Shown: positions 26,733 to 36,873 of the stretch, piece after piece | Layout of the letters: every line of letters starts with the position of its first letter | Numbering within the stretch: the stretch's first letter is position 1 | Assembly: GCF_947488715.1 (NCBI RefSeq) | Contig: NZ_CANLAG010000010.1 | Coordinates: 1-64,000, forward strand | Direction of reading: 5' to 3' | DNA: 64,000 nucleotides | Origin: an uncultured Tateyamaria sp. | GTDB taxonomy: Bacteria; Pseudomonadota; Alphaproteobacteria; Rhodobacterales; Rhodobacteraceae | Program-made: the position numbers and the translations under genes | Notes under the pieces: generated by a model | Told to the model about the DNA's origin: nothing | What the model saw: the letters and a program-made list of their open reading frames with translations, nothing else | Database searches by the model: none

Positions 26733-27041
26733 AGAGAATCGCTCACGGCATTGTCGGATCCAACCCGCCGGAGGGTGTTCGAAAGCATTGCGCGCAAGCC
26801 GAGTTCTGTCTCTGAAATCGCGCAGGGTTTGCCGGTCAGCCGACCGGCGGTGTCGCAACACCTAAAGGTTCTGTCTGACGCAGGCCTGGTAGAGGTACGC
26901 GCCGAGGGCACGCGCCGCATCTATTCCGTTCGCGCGGCGGGGATCGCCGATCTGCGCGCGTATCTTGATCAATTCTGGGACGATGTGATGGCAGGATTTG
27001 CCGCCGAAGTTCAAAATACGGAAGGGCAACGCCATGACTGA
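26724..27041 (+). CDS. ArsR-family transcriptional regulator
   Basis: A 105-residue regulator: LSDPTRRRVFESIARKPSSVSEIAQGL, PVSRPAVSQHLKVLSDAGLVEVRAEGTRRIYSV. No metal-binding cysteine pair is present in the recognition helix. It overlaps the SRPBCC gene by 8 bp, the common ArsR / AHSA1 pair of bacteria. Its start codon lies inside a palindromic operator. Confidence 0.9.
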   Translation: MTYRESLTALSDPTRRRVFESIARKPSSVSEIAQGLPVSRPAVSQHLKVLSDAGLVEVRAEGTRRIYSVRAAGIADLRAYLDQFWDDVMAGFAAEVQNTEGQRHD

Positions 27042-27528
27042 CCCAATCATCAAAACGCTCGACCTGCCGTGTGATGCTGCGCAAGCCTTTGATATATTTG
27101 TCAATCGTATCGCGGCCTGGTGGCCGCTGGACGGACATGCGGCCTCTGCCGCGGCAGGCAAGGCGGCATTGGCCGTGACGATCGAGCCAAAGGTGGGCGG
27201 GGCGGTCTACGAGACGATGTATGACGGCACCCGCACGGATTGGGGCGAGGTCCTGGAGTTTGAGGTGGGCCGCAAATTGGCGATGACCTGGCATCCGGGT
27301 AACAATGCGGACAACCCGACGCGTGTGGATGTCGTGTTTGACGACCTGCCGGACGGGGGTTCCCGCGTGACGCTGACCCATAGCGGTTGGGAGGTCTGGG
27401 GCGATGAGGCGGCAGACAAGCGCGGCAACTACGATACAGGCTGGGATTTCGTGCTGGGCCAGCGGTATGCGGCCGCTGCGAAACAAAACAGGCGCCCCGA
27501 AGGGCGCCTGAGGGAAGGCGCGCCGTGA
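27034..27528 (+). CDS. SRPBCC-family protein (AHSA1-like)
   Basis: A 164-residue START/Bet v1-like protein: IKTLDLPCDAAQAFDIFVNRIAAWWP, GGAVYETMYDGTRTDWGEVLEFE and the C-terminal HSGWEVWGDEA. ATG at 27034 with GGAAGGG upstream overlaps the ArsR stop. The last 16 or so residues are encoded by a strong hairpin that is the ilvC terminator on the other strand. Confidence 0.85.
   Translation: MTDPIIKTLDLPCDAAQAFDIFVNRIAAWWPLDGHAASAAAGKAALAVTIEPKVGGAVYETMYDGTRTDWGEVLEFEVGRKLAMTWHPGNNADNPTRVDVVFDDLPDGGSRVTLTHSGWEVWGDEAADKRGNYDTGWDFVLGQRYAAAAKQNRRPEGRLREGAP
27490..27509 (-). terminator. ilvC terminator inside the SRPBCC gene
   Basis: AGGCGCCC and GGGCGCCT form a perfect 8-bp stem with a 4-nt loop. 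Read leftward, the stem is followed by GTTTTGTTT, so it terminates ilvC transcripts 38 nt after the ilvC stop. On the other strand the same bases encode the end of the SRPBCC protein. Confidence 0.8.
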
Positions 27529-27546
27529 AAGCGCAGCCTACAGACT

Positions 27547-28602
<1,056 letters not shown>

Positions 28603-28683
28603 TTATACGACGGGTTTGGGCCGTTTTCAGCGTTGCCATTTACATATTTTTGGAACAATGAAAGGTTTATCATTCACCTAAAT

Positions 28684-28701
28684 CAGAAATTTTGGGAAAA
28701 T
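28684..28701. promoter_or_regulatory. Candidate Lrp/AsnC binding site
   Basis: CAGAAATTTTGGGAAAAT contains the 5+3+5 inverted repeat ATTTT GGG AAAAT (28689-28701) and partly fits the AT-rich Lrp consensus. It lies directly before the start codon of the first Lrp gene in the ilvC / lrp divergent region. Confidence 0.35.
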
Positions 28702-28702
28702 C

Positions 28703-29158
28703 ATGCTTGATGAGGTCGATCGACGCATTCTGCGGCAATGGCAAGCGGACCCGTCGCTTGGGCCAGCAGAGCTGGCAGAGCGGGCGCGGGTCAGTCCGGG
28801 ACAGTTGGCGCGGCGGCAGAGCAAACTGCGTGCGGCGGGAGTGGTGCGCGGTGTGCAGGCGGTGATCGATTGGGCGGCATTGGGTTACGCGGTGGAGGTG
28901 TCGTTGCGCGTGACGCTGGACAAGACGCAGGGCCGCGCCTTTGACGATTTCATTGCGGGGGCGCGAGAGGTTCCCGAGGTGATCGAGATCCAGACGTTTT
29001 TGGGCCGTGTCGATGTGCGTCTGTCGGTGATTGCGCGGGACATGTCCCACTATCAGCACCTCTATCGCAGCCGCATTCTGACGTTGCCGCATATCGCGGA
29101 CATCGAGGCGCTGATGCATGTGGCGCGCATCAAGAGCGATCCGGCATTGCCCCTATGA
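28703..29158 (+). CDS. Lrp/AsnC-family regulator (first of tandem pair)
   Basis: A 151-residue regulator with an N-terminal HTH (EVDRRILRQWQADPSLGPAELAERARVSPGQLARRQSKLRAAGVV) and a C-terminal RAM-like effector domain (VSLRVTLDKT... IEIQTFLGRVDVRLSVIA). It is divergent from ilvC, so amino-acid control of ilvC is likely. Its stop overlaps the next Lrp start by 4 bases. Confidence 0.88.
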   Translation: MLDEVDRRILRQWQADPSLGPAELAERARVSPGQLARRQSKLRAAGVVRGVQAVIDWAALGYAVEVSLRVTLDKTQGRAFDDFIAGAREVPEVIEIQTFLGRVDVRLSVIARDMSHYQHLYRSRILTLPHIADIEALMHVARIKSDPALPL

Positions 29159-29613
29159 TGTCATTGGATGAGGTGGATTTCGCAATTTTGCGATTGCTGG
29201 CAGAGGACGCAAGCCAAGGGGCAGGGGCCATTGGCCGGGCATGTGGTTTGTCACAACCTGCCGCGTGGCGTCGCATCAAACGCTTGCGCGATGCAGGCGT
29301 GATCGGTGGACAACGTCTGCGACTGAACGCGGAGGCGCTGGGTTTTGGCGTTACGGTGTTTTTAGGCGTCAAACTGGCCACCAAAGGGCGCGTGAGCCTC
29401 GAAGACTTCGAACGCGCGGTTTCTGCCATTCCAGAGGTGCAGACGGTTGAACATGTCCTGGGGCTGTATGATTACCGGTTGCGTGTTGTGGCACGGGATT
29501 TGCCGGACTTTGAGCGCGTGTTGCGGCGCCGGATCATGACATTGCCGGGGGCGGGTGAGGTTGAAGCCAACGTATTGCTGAGCGAAGAGCGCCGTCCGGG
29601 TCCCATCGGCTGA
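29155..29613 (+). CDS. Lrp/AsnC-family regulator (second of tandem pair)
   Basis: A 152-residue regulator with the HTH LDEVDFAILRLLAEDASQGAGAIGRACGLS-type start (read in parts) and a RAM domain with EVQTVEHVLGLYDYRLRVVA. It is co-translated with the first Lrp gene. Lrp proteins form octamers, so the two paralogues could form mixed assemblies; this is inference. Confidence 0.88.
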   Translation: MMSLDEVDFAILRLLAEDASQGAGAIGRACGLSQPAAWRRIKRLRDAGVIGGQRLRLNAEALGFGVTVFLGVKLATKGRVSLEDFERAVSAIPEVQTVEHVLGLYDYRLRVVARDLPDFERVLRRRIMTLPGAGEVEANVLLSEERRPGPIG

Positions 29614-29729
29614 AAACTGTTCCCATTGGCGTCACGCGCTGCCGCATCGCGGCGAAAGTATACTGTGATAGGCTTTGTCGTGGGCGCGCGCAGGCGCTAT
29701 GTCCAAACCAAACAGGAAAGGACACCGAC

Positions 29730-30857
29730 ATGCCCGCATTGCTTGATACTGTAGATCCGCAGGGTCTCGAAGAGTTCTCGGTCGTTTTCACGGACCGGTC
29801 GCTCAACCACATGAGCACTGCCTTTCAGGGGGTGATGAACGACATTTCATCCATGCTCAAGGACGTCTACGCAGCCGACGCGGTTGTGGTGGTTCCGGGT
29901 GGCGGCACCTTTGGGATGGAGGCCGTGGCGCGCCAGTTTGGTCGCGGTGCGGATGTCTTGGTCGTTCGCAACGGGTGGTTTTCATACCGGTGGAGTCAGA
30001 TTTTTGAAACCGGCGGGCTGACGGCCAGCACCACGGTTCTCAAGGCGCGGCAGACGGGCAATGCATCGCCATCACCGTTCACGCCAGCGCCCATCGACGA
30101 AGTCGTGGCGTCAATACAATCGGAGAAACCAGACGTCGTTTTCGCGCCTCATGTCGAGACGAGTGCCGGGGTCATCCTGCCCGACGACTATATTGCTGCG
30201 ATGGCGACCGCCGCCCATGAGGTAGGTGCGTTGATGGTGCTGGACTGCATCGCGTCGGGTTGTGCATGGATTGATATGCGAACGCTCGGCGTGGATGTCC
30301 TTATTTCAGCGCCGCAAAAGGGTTGGAGTGCCTCGCCTTGTGCCGGTCTGGTGATGATGTCCGAGCGGGCCGTTGCGCGTTTGGAAGACACCACCTCTGA
30401 CAGCTTTGCCATAGACCTCAAGAAATGGCACCAGATTATGGGTGCCTATGAAAACGGCGGTCATGCCTACCATGCGACGATGCCCACGGATGCGCTGCGT
30501 GATTTCCGCGATACGATGCGCGAGACGCAGGCCTATGGGTTTGACAAGCTGAAGACCGCGCAATGGGCGCTTGGCGATGCGGTGCGCGCGATGTTGGCGG
30601 CCAAAGGCGTGACGTCTGTTGCGGCCGAAGGGTTTGGCGCGCCGGGGGTTGTGGTCAGCTATACGGCGGATCCGGATGTGCAGACCGGCAAGAAGTTTGC
30701 CGCGCAAGGCATGCAAATTGCGGCTGGCGTGCCGCTGCAATGCGACGAGCCTGCTGATTTCCGGACCTTCCGCATCGGGCTGTTTGGTTTGGACAAGTTG
30801 TATGACGTTGACTCGACGGTTGCGCGCCTGACCCGCGTGGTGGATCAGGTTCTGTAG
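29730..30857 (+). CDS. Class V aminotransferase (alanine-glyoxylate type)
   Basis: A 375-residue PLP enzyme of fold type I. Visible features are VVVVPGGGTFGMEAVARQF, the PLP aspartate in LMVLDCIASGCAW, the PLP lysine in ISAPQKGWSASPCAG, and RIGLFGLDKLYDVD at the end. This resembles alanine-glyoxylate / serine-pyruvate enzymes, but the pair of substrates is not certain. It is monocistronic, with a gap of 116 bp before it. Confidence 0.85.
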   Translation: MPALLDTVDPQGLEEFSVVFTDRSLNHMSTAFQGVMNDISSMLKDVYAADAVVVVPGGGTFGMEAVARQFGRGADVLVVRNGWFSYRWSQIFETGGLTASTTVLKARQTGNASPSPFTPAPIDEVVASIQSEKPDVVFAPHVETSAGVILPDDYIAAMATAAHEVGALMVLDCIASGCAWIDMRTLGVDVLISAPQKGWSASPCAGLVMMSERAVARLEDTTSDSFAIDLKKWHQIMGAYENGGHAYHATMPTDALRDFRDTMRETQAYGFDKLKTAQWALGDAVRAMLAAKGVTSVAAEGFGAPGVVVSYTADPDVQTGKKFAAQGMQIAAGVPLQCDEPADFRTFRIGLFGLDKLYDVDSTVARLTRVVDQVL

Positions 30858-30872
30858 CCTAACGTGCGTGCC

Positions 30873-32084
30873 TTAACCGGCACGACGGGTACCCAGTCCC
30901 AATTGCATCAGGGTTTTGCGCACCGGCGTGACCTGGTGCAGCGCGTTCAAACCAAACGCACGGGCGTCGCGTGCAAACACGGATGTCGCCTGGCTGGCGC
31001 GGTTGAGCAGGTCCACCCCGGTGACGCGCCTGCGAATGTCGGCGTATCTGGCCGTTTGGTACGCGGCCAGCATTGCGTCATCGCCGAGCTTGTCCGGTTG
31101 GGCGGTCGCGAGGGCCAGCAAGGTGCTGGTGTCGGCGAGAGACATGTTCAGCCCTTGCGCGCCGATGGGTGGCACGACATGCGCCGCCTCAGCGATCAAG
31201 GCGAGGCGGGTTCCAGTCAATTGTGATGCGATCTGGCTGATGATGGGCCAGATCGTCCGGCGCGATGCCAGTTTCAAAGGGCCGAGGATGTGGCAACTGC
31301 GGGTGCTCATCTCGTCCTCGAAATCGACAGGGTCGGCAGACATTCGCCGCACAGATTTCGGGCCATCGTCCATCCAGACCACAGCCGAACAGGGTATGCC
31401 GTCGCGGTCTGGCAGAGGCACAAGGGTAAACGGCCCGCCGGTTTGATGCACCTCGGTTGAGACGTTTTCGTGGGGGATCGGGTGGGTGACGGCAAAGGCC
31501 AGCGCCTTTTGACCATAGCGCCGTGTGGTGACATCGATGCCTGCCGCTGTGCGCATCGGCGAGGCGCGCCCATCCGCAGCAATCACAAGGCGGGCGGACA
31601 CGCGGCTGCCGTCCGTGAGGCCAACGCGGGCCTCTGCGGTGCGCCCTAGAAGGCTGCGCGTTGCGACGCCGGGGCGAAAGTCGACGTTTGGCAGGGCATT
31701 CAGGCGGTCGACCATTGCGCGGCGCAAACGCCAGTTCGGCAGGTTCCACCCAAAGGGCAAATCGGACACGTCCGACGCACGGAACGCCTTGATTTCCCGC
31801 GCGGTGCCATCCTGACCGCCCGCATCGACGATCTGCATTACTTCGAGCGGCGCTGCATACGGTGACAGTTGATCCCAGAGCCCCGCCGCCTCCAGCAATG
31901 TGCGTGCTGGTTGCAGCATGGCGGTGGTGCGCATGTCGGCACCATCCGTGTCTTGATCCACAATGGGGGGCGTGGGATCGACGCAGATGACCGAAAAACC
32001 AGCGGTCCCAAATGCGGCCGCTGCGGTCAAACCGGCAATGCCGCCGCCGGACACGAGAATATCGCAGGATGTGATCTCTGACAT
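30873..32084 (-). CDS. UbiH/COQ6-type FAD-dependent hydroxylase
   Basis: A 403-residue flavoprotein of the ubiquinone hydroxylase family. It has the FAD Rossmann motif VSGGGIAGLTAAAAFG, the VIAADGRASPMR segment with the conserved DG, and the C-terminal FAD loop GAQGLNMSLADTSTL. These enzymes hydroxylate the ring of ubiquinone precursors. Which position it acts on cannot be read off. The aminotransferase gene converges on it, 15 bp away. Confidence 0.88.
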   Translation of the reverse strand: MSEITSCDILVSGGGIAGLTAAAAFGTAGFSVICVDPTPPIVDQDTDGADMRTTAMLQPARTLLEAAGLWDQLSPYAAPLEVMQIVDAGGQDGTAREIKAFRASDVSDLPFGWNLPNWRLRRAMVDRLNALPNVDFRPGVATRSLLGRTAEARVGLTDGSRVSARLVIAADGRASPMRTAAGIDVTTRRYGQKALAFAVTHPIPHENVSTEVHQTGGPFTLVPLPDRDGIPCSAVVWMDDGPKSVRRMSADPVDFEDEMSTRSCHILGPLKLASRRTIWPIISQIASQLTGTRLALIAEAAHVVPPIGAQGLNMSLADTSTLLALATAQPDKLGDDAMLAAYQTARYADIRRRVTGVDLLNRASQATSVFARDARAFGLNALHQVTPVRKTLMQLGLGTRRAG

Positions 32085-32147
32085 GGAACCCTCCGTTTGA
32101 CCGTCAACTTATGGCATGTTGCGCCGCGGCCAAGGCGGCATCCTGTC

Positions 32148-32795
32148 CTACCCCGACAGCGTCGCCAGAAACTGGGTCAGGTCATCGGTGTGATAGTGGA
32201 TGTGATCCGCAGGCTTCGAGGTTTCGGCGACATGCACGGTTTTCATGCCCATGGCGTGTGGAACGGCGAGGTTGCGGGGCTCGTCCTCGAACATGGCCGC
32301 GACCGTCGTGTCGATGCCGTCGCGACCAAACACACGGTCAAAGGCCGCCTGATCCGGCTTGGGATGGAAATCCGCATGTTCCACACCGTACACGGCGTCA
32401 AACAGTCCAGAGAGGCCACGCGCGGCCAGCACGCGTTCGGCATAGGGCGCGCAACCGTTGGTATAGACAATACGCCGGCCGGGCAGGTCGCGGATGTGGG
32501 ACGCGAGTTCAGGATCGGGGACAAGGTGATCCATCGAGATGTCATGCACGTCCTCGAGATAGGGCAGGGGATCTAGATCATGTTCGCGCATCAATCCCGC
32601 AAGGGTCGTTCCGTGTTCGCGCCAGTACTGACTGCGCAGGCGGTCTGCCTCGGCTGGGGAAACGCCCAGCGTAGCCACGACATAGGCGGTCATGCGGGCT
32701 TCGATCTGGTCAAAGAGGCGCGCAGAAGGGTGGTAAAGCGTGTTGTCCAGATCAAACACCCAGGCGCGGACATGTGCAAAATCATCGGCTGACAT
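32148..32795 (-). CDS. HAD-superfamily pyrimidine 5'-nucleotidase
   Basis: A 215-residue HAD phosphatase of the SDT1-like group. Motif I is FDLDNTLYHP, motif II lies in RRIVYTNGCAP, motif III is the lysine in FHPKPDQAAFD and motif IV is MFEDEPRNL. The cap is helical. Likely substrates are pyrimidine nucleoside monophosphates. ATG at 32795 is preferred over the GTG two codons earlier. Confidence 0.88.
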   Translation of the reverse strand: MSADDFAHVRAWVFDLDNTLYHPSARLFDQIEARMTAYVVATLGVSPAEADRLRSQYWREHGTTLAGLMREHDLDPLPYLEDVHDISMDHLVPDPELASHIRDLPGRRIVYTNGCAPYAERVLAARGLSGLFDAVYGVEHADFHPKPDQAAFDRVFGRDGIDTTVAAMFEDEPRNLAVPHAMGMKTVHVAETSKPADHIHYHTDDLTQFLATLSG

Positions 32796-32899
32796 GCCCA
32801 CTGCTTAGGCGTGCTGTGCGCGCGGTGCAAGCGGCTGGGGTTGCGTGTCCGGCGCGGCCCGCCCTAGAGTAATATAATTCAACGACTTGCGAGGCCCGC

Positions 32900-33553
32900 A
32901 TGCCTGTCCCACGCCCTAACAACACAGATGCCTATTCGATGATCCTAGAGGCTATCGACATCGGAACGTATCGGCCGGGTGACCGGTTGGTCGAAAGTGA
33001 GCTGGCGGACCGGTTCGGCGTGTCGCGCACACCCGTGCGCGAAGCATTGCAGCGTCTGGAAACACAATCGCTTTTGTCGCGTGATGGTCGCAGCCTGATC
33101 GTGGCGTCGCTGGACCATAACCAGATGTCCGAGCTTTACGTGGTGCGGCGCGAGTTGGAAGGCTTGGCTGCCTCTCTGGCGGCGCGGCATGCGACATCCG
33201 AAGAAGTGCGTATCCTGCGCGACATGGTCGAAGAGGACAATGCACTGATCGGGGACCCCGTGGCGATGGCGCGCGCGAACCGCCGTTTCCATCAACAAAT
33301 CCATCTTGCGTCGCACAACCGGTATCTGGTGCAACAGCTTGACCTTGTGCATCGTACCATGGCGCTGATGGCGACCACGTCCTTGGCGGCTGTTGGTAGG
33401 ACAAGTATCGCGCAAAGCGAACATGACGCCATTGTTCGCGCCATTGAGGCCAAGGACGAAGCCGAGGCGGGCACCGCGTTGCGCGATCATATCTCGGTGG
33501 CGTTCATGACGCGCCTCAAGCAAGACGCCGAGGCCCGCAAAGAAGACGGCTAG
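32900..33553 (+). CDS. GntR-family regulator with FCD domain
   Basis: A 217-residue regulator with winged HTH (GDRLVESELADRFGVSRTPVREALQRLETQSLL) and an all-helical FCD ligand domain (LRDMVEEDNALIG, ANRRFHQQIHLASHNRYL, EHDAIVRAIEAKDEAEA). The ligand is unknown; FCD proteins usually bind small acids with a metal. It is alone and converges on the glycosyltransferase gene with a 4-bp overlap. Confidence 0.9.
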   Translation: MPVPRPNNTDAYSMILEAIDIGTYRPGDRLVESELADRFGVSRTPVREALQRLETQSLLSRDGRSLIVASLDHNQMSELYVVRRELEGLAASLAARHATSEEVRILRDMVEEDNALIGDPVAMARANRRFHQQIHLASHNRYLVQQLDLVHRTMALMATTSLAAVGRTSIAQSEHDAIVRAIEAKDEAEAGTALRDHISVAFMTRLKQDAEARKEDG

Positions 33554-35421
33554 GTCTGGGCCGTGCCATGTTGGGTCTTGTCCCAATAGAACGGCGCAGT
33601 CACCAGTTCGTACAACGCCTTGTAGCTCGCAAGAGCGCCCAGTGGGAAGTACAGCGGCATCGTCAGGACCCATGGGATCAGGTGGCGCCGGTCGCGATCG
33701 GACGTGGCCAAGACACCGATGAAAATGTTCAGCAACTCCGTCGCGATAAAGAAAAAGGCCAGCGGCCATACGATGGATGACCCCAAGGTGGCCGTCACCG
33801 GGTGCGGCAACCCAAAGGTGGGGAGCCAAAAGCTCCAGAGCAGGGGCAGGGCGGCAAACTGCGAGAACGTGGCCAGAAACATGGCCTGAAGCCCCAGGAA
33901 ACGCTTCCATCCGAGGTCGGCAAGCAGGGCGCGCGGGCTGCGCATGTGGACAAAATACGTGATCAAATACCCTTTGAGCCAACGGGACCGTTGCTTGACC
34001 CATGGCCAGGCGCGGGCGTTGGCCTCTTCGAAGGTGGCGGTCGGGATCAATTCGGTGCGGTAGCCGTTGCGCGCCAATCGGATGCCCAAATCGGCGTCCT
34101 CGGTGACGTTGTGCGCGTCCCAGCCGCCCAACTCCTCAAGGATGGTCCGCCGGAAAAACAGGGTGGTTCCGCCCAACGGTAGCACCAATCCCATCTTGGC
34201 GACCCCCGGCAAGACCAGTCGCCACCAGCTTGCATACTCAATGGTGAAACAGCGGGCGATCCAGTTGTGGCGCGAGTTGTAGTAATCCAAGATGCCTTGC
34301 AGGCACGCCACGTCCGGTGCCGCTTGGGCAAAATGCGCGGCCACTTTCTCCAGTTGGTCAGTTTCGGGGGCGTCTTCGGCATCCCAGACGCCAATGATGT
34401 CGCCGTTGCAAAAGTCCAAGGCGTAGTTCAGAGCGCGCGGTTTTGTGGTGATGGTGCCATCGTCCGGCACCTCGATCACACGCATCCATCGCGGCAAATC
34501 GGTACGGGCCAAAGTGGCGCGCGTGACACTGTCCTTGGCTTCGAGGACAAGCACGACCTCAAGCAGCGCCTTGGGGTACGTCAGACGTGACAGGCGCGCA
34601 ATCAGCGCCTCCGCGATCCGTTCTTCCTTGAACAAAGGCACCATGACGGACACGCGGGGCAACCGGCCTGTGGGCGCTTTGGGCAGGGGTTCTTGCTGGG
34701 CCGGGACGCGGTCTGTCATCAGGGTGATGAGCGCCAAAGCCTTGAGCGTGGTGGTCATGGCCAGCGTAAGAACGCCCCATCCAATGAGAAGCGTTGCGAC
34801 CCAGAGCGGGAAGGCGACGATGGCCGCGCACAAGAGCGCAAGGGCCAGAACAATGGTCCCCATGCCCAAAGCGGCCTTGGGCGACCACGTCCGACAGCTG
34901 AGCGCGTCCGGTAGCTGTGTGACGGCACGGTGGGCCAGTTCAGCGCCATGAAGTTTGCCAATGGACGTATTGATTTGGTCCTGATCGGCGAGCACAGGCA
35001 GGATGTCCATGGACTTGCCGGCCATGGCTGTGCGCAAGTCATCCATCCGGTCGGGCCGTGTCGTGGCCACCAGCAACGTTGTTCCGAACCAACGCCACGG
35101 CACCACACCAAAGCGTTGGCAAAGCCGCGCAGGAAGCGCCCGTGCCATCAGCGGGCTGGGGGGATCCAGGGTCAAGTCCACGCGATCGGCATCGTACTGC
35201 ACCGCGAGCGCATCCAGCACATCGGTACGGGCCACATGCTGATCCGCGACAAGGATTTCCCCCAACGGCGCATTGAACTGGTGTTGCTTTGCCAGTGCGT
35301 CGAGCAGCGTGGCCTGAGTGATCAACCCTGCATTCACCAATTGCCGCCCCACAGGCAATGAGGGGCGCGCCCGCCGCTGCACAGGGCGGGGTGAAGAAAG
35401 ACGCAGTAGCGGATCGCTCAT
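33550..35421 (-). CDS. Membrane family 2 glycosyltransferase with N-terminal GspE-N/MshEN-like domain
   Basis: A 623-residue protein. Residues 20-165 resemble the MshEN / GspE N-terminal fold (GRQLVNAGLITQATLLDALAKQH, PLGEILVA). Two membrane helices precede a GT2 catalytic domain with SVMVPLFKEERIAEALIARL, the D-x-D-like WDAEDAPE, and the processive-enzyme motif QRSRWLKG. Several helices follow. It probably makes or exports a polysaccharide. MshEN domains can bind c-di-GMP in other proteins, so regulation by that messenger is possible. Confidence 0.82.
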   Translation of the reverse strand: MSDPLLRLSSPRPVQRRARPSLPVGRQLVNAGLITQATLLDALAKQHQFNAPLGEILVADQHVARTDVLDALAVQYDADRVDLTLDPPSPLMARALPARLCQRFGVVPWRWFGTTLLVATTRPDRMDDLRTAMAGKSMDILPVLADQDQINTSIGKLHGAELAHRAVTQLPDALSCRTWSPKAALGMGTIVLALALLCAAIVAFPLWVATLLIGWGVLTLAMTTTLKALALITLMTDRVPAQQEPLPKAPTGRLPRVSVMVPLFKEERIAEALIARLSRLTYPKALLEVVLVLEAKDSVTRATLARTDLPRWMRVIEVPDDGTITTKPRALNYALDFCNGDIIGVWDAEDAPETDQLEKVAAHFAQAAPDVACLQGILDYYNSRHNWIARCFTIEYASWWRLVLPGVAKMGLVLPLGGTTLFFRRTILEELGGWDAHNVTEDADLGIRLARNGYRTELIPTATFEEANARAWPWVKQRSRWLKGYLITYFVHMRSPRALLADLGWKRFLGLQAMFLATFSQFAALPLLWSFWLPTFGLPHPVTATLGSSIVWPLAFFFIATELLNIFIGVLATSDRDRRHLIPWVLTMPLYFPLGALASYKALYELVTAPFYWDKTQHGTAQT

Positions 35422-35505
35422 CAGGGGGTCCGAACAAATAGATCGGAACCACCTTGGAAGTGTCCAGTTAACGAAGCGTTAAGGTTGTTCAGCTTTCGGG
35501 TAATT

Positions 35506-36663
35506 TCAACCCGAGCGGGCATCCATTGCGGCTGCGAACCGTTCAAACAGGTAGTAGCTGTCTTGCGGGCCGGGGCTTGCCTCAGGGTGGTATTGTACCG
35601 AATAGACAGGCTTGTTCTGAACGCGGATGCCGCAATTGGACCCATCAAACAGCGATGTGTGGGTTTCGACCACTCCGTCGGGCAAAGTTTGTGCGTCGAC
35701 GGCAAAACCATGGTTCATCGAGGTGATTTCAACCTTGCCGGTCTCTAGATCCTTGACCGGGTGGTTGGCGCCGTGGTGGCCGTGGTTCATCTTGATCGTC
35801 TTGGCACCCAAGGCCAGCGCCAACATCTGGTGGCCAAGACAAATGCCAAACACGGGAACGTCGCGCCCCAGAATGTCCTGAATCGTCGGCACTGCATATG
35901 CACCGGTTGCCGCGGGATCGCCGGGACCATTGGACAGGAACACGCCATCAGGCGCATGTGCCATGACCTCTTCTGCGGTAGCGGTTGCGGGCAGGACGGT
36001 CACGTCACAGCCAGCCGAGGCAAGACAGCGCAAAATGTTGCGTTTTGCACCGTAGTCTATCGCCACAACCTTGTGCTTGGCCGCTGTTTGCGGGGCGTAG
36101 CCTTCGGGCCATGCCCACCGCATTTCGTCCCAGCGGTAGGACTGCGCGCACGTCACTTCCTTGGCCAGGTCCATACCTTCGAGGCCGGCAAAGCCCCGTG
36201 CTGCTGCAACCAATGCGTCGGTGTCGAATATGCCATCCGGATTGTGCGCCAGCGCCACATGCGGCGCGCCCGCTTGGCGGATTGCACGAGTCAGCCGCCG
36301 CGTGTCCACACCACCAATTGCAATCCGCCCGCGTGCTGCCAGCCATCCCGACAGATGTTCCGTAGCGCGCCAGTTCGAAGGATCGGTTGGCATCCACTTG
36401 ACCACCATGCCGGACGCCACCGGATCACCAGTTTCATCATCTTCGGGGTTCACGCCAACATTGCCGATATGGGGAAAGGTAAAGGTGACGACCTGACCGG
36501 CATAGGACGGATCGGTCATAATCTCTTGGTACCCGGTCATCGCCGTGTTGAAACACAGCTCTGCCTCTGTCTGGCCTGTGGCGCCAAACCCGTGTCCAAA
36601 AAACAAGGTGCCATCGGCCAAAGCGAGGCAGGCGGTCGGTGTGGGGGAGGCGGCAGCGTTCAT
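35506..36663 (-). CDS. carA: Carbamoyl-phosphate synthase small subunit
   Basis: The glutaminase subunit that feeds ammonia to CarB for arginine and pyrimidine synthesis. The 385-residue protein has the N-terminal CarA domain (LALADGTLFFGHGFGA, FNTAMTGYQEIMTDPSY) and a class I amidotransferase domain with the nucleophile in FGICLGHQMLALALG and the His-Glu pair in QYHPEASPGPQD. ATG at 36663 fits the family start. carB is not in the window. Confidence 0.96.
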   Translation of the reverse strand: MNAAASPTPTACLALADGTLFFGHGFGATGQTEAELCFNTAMTGYQEIMTDPSYAGQVVTFTFPHIGNVGVNPEDDETGDPVASGMVVKWMPTDPSNWRATEHLSGWLAARGRIAIGGVDTRRLTRAIRQAGAPHVALAHNPDGIFDTDALVAAARGFAGLEGMDLAKEVTCAQSYRWDEMRWAWPEGYAPQTAAKHKVVAIDYGAKRNILRCLASAGCDVTVLPATATAEEVMAHAPDGVFLSNGPGDPAATGAYAVPTIQDILGRDVPVFGICLGHQMLALALGAKTIKMNHGHHGANHPVKDLETGKVEITSMNHGFAVDAQTLPDGVVETHTSLFDGSNCGIRVQNKPVYSVQYHPEASPGPQDSYYLFERFAAAMDARSG

Positions 36664-36873
36664 GGGCGGACCTTTGGCAGCGGAGGAAACGGTGATGACG
36701 GGCGGCAAATTGCGCGGAAACTAGTGTGGCGCGCCCCTGTGGTCAAGCCGGATCGGAATTTTGACTTTCCCAATATTTACAATCAGTTAGGTGATTTTAG
36801 CCGGGTTGCCTCGCGTATTGGTTTTCAGTATGGTCCCAAGTTCAACACGTGCCCATGGGGATGGACATCAAAA

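Noticed and set aside
35761-36873. Upstream extension of the yqeY frame
   Set aside because: The frame runs open through carA on the other strand, and the conserved YqeY start is at 36874.
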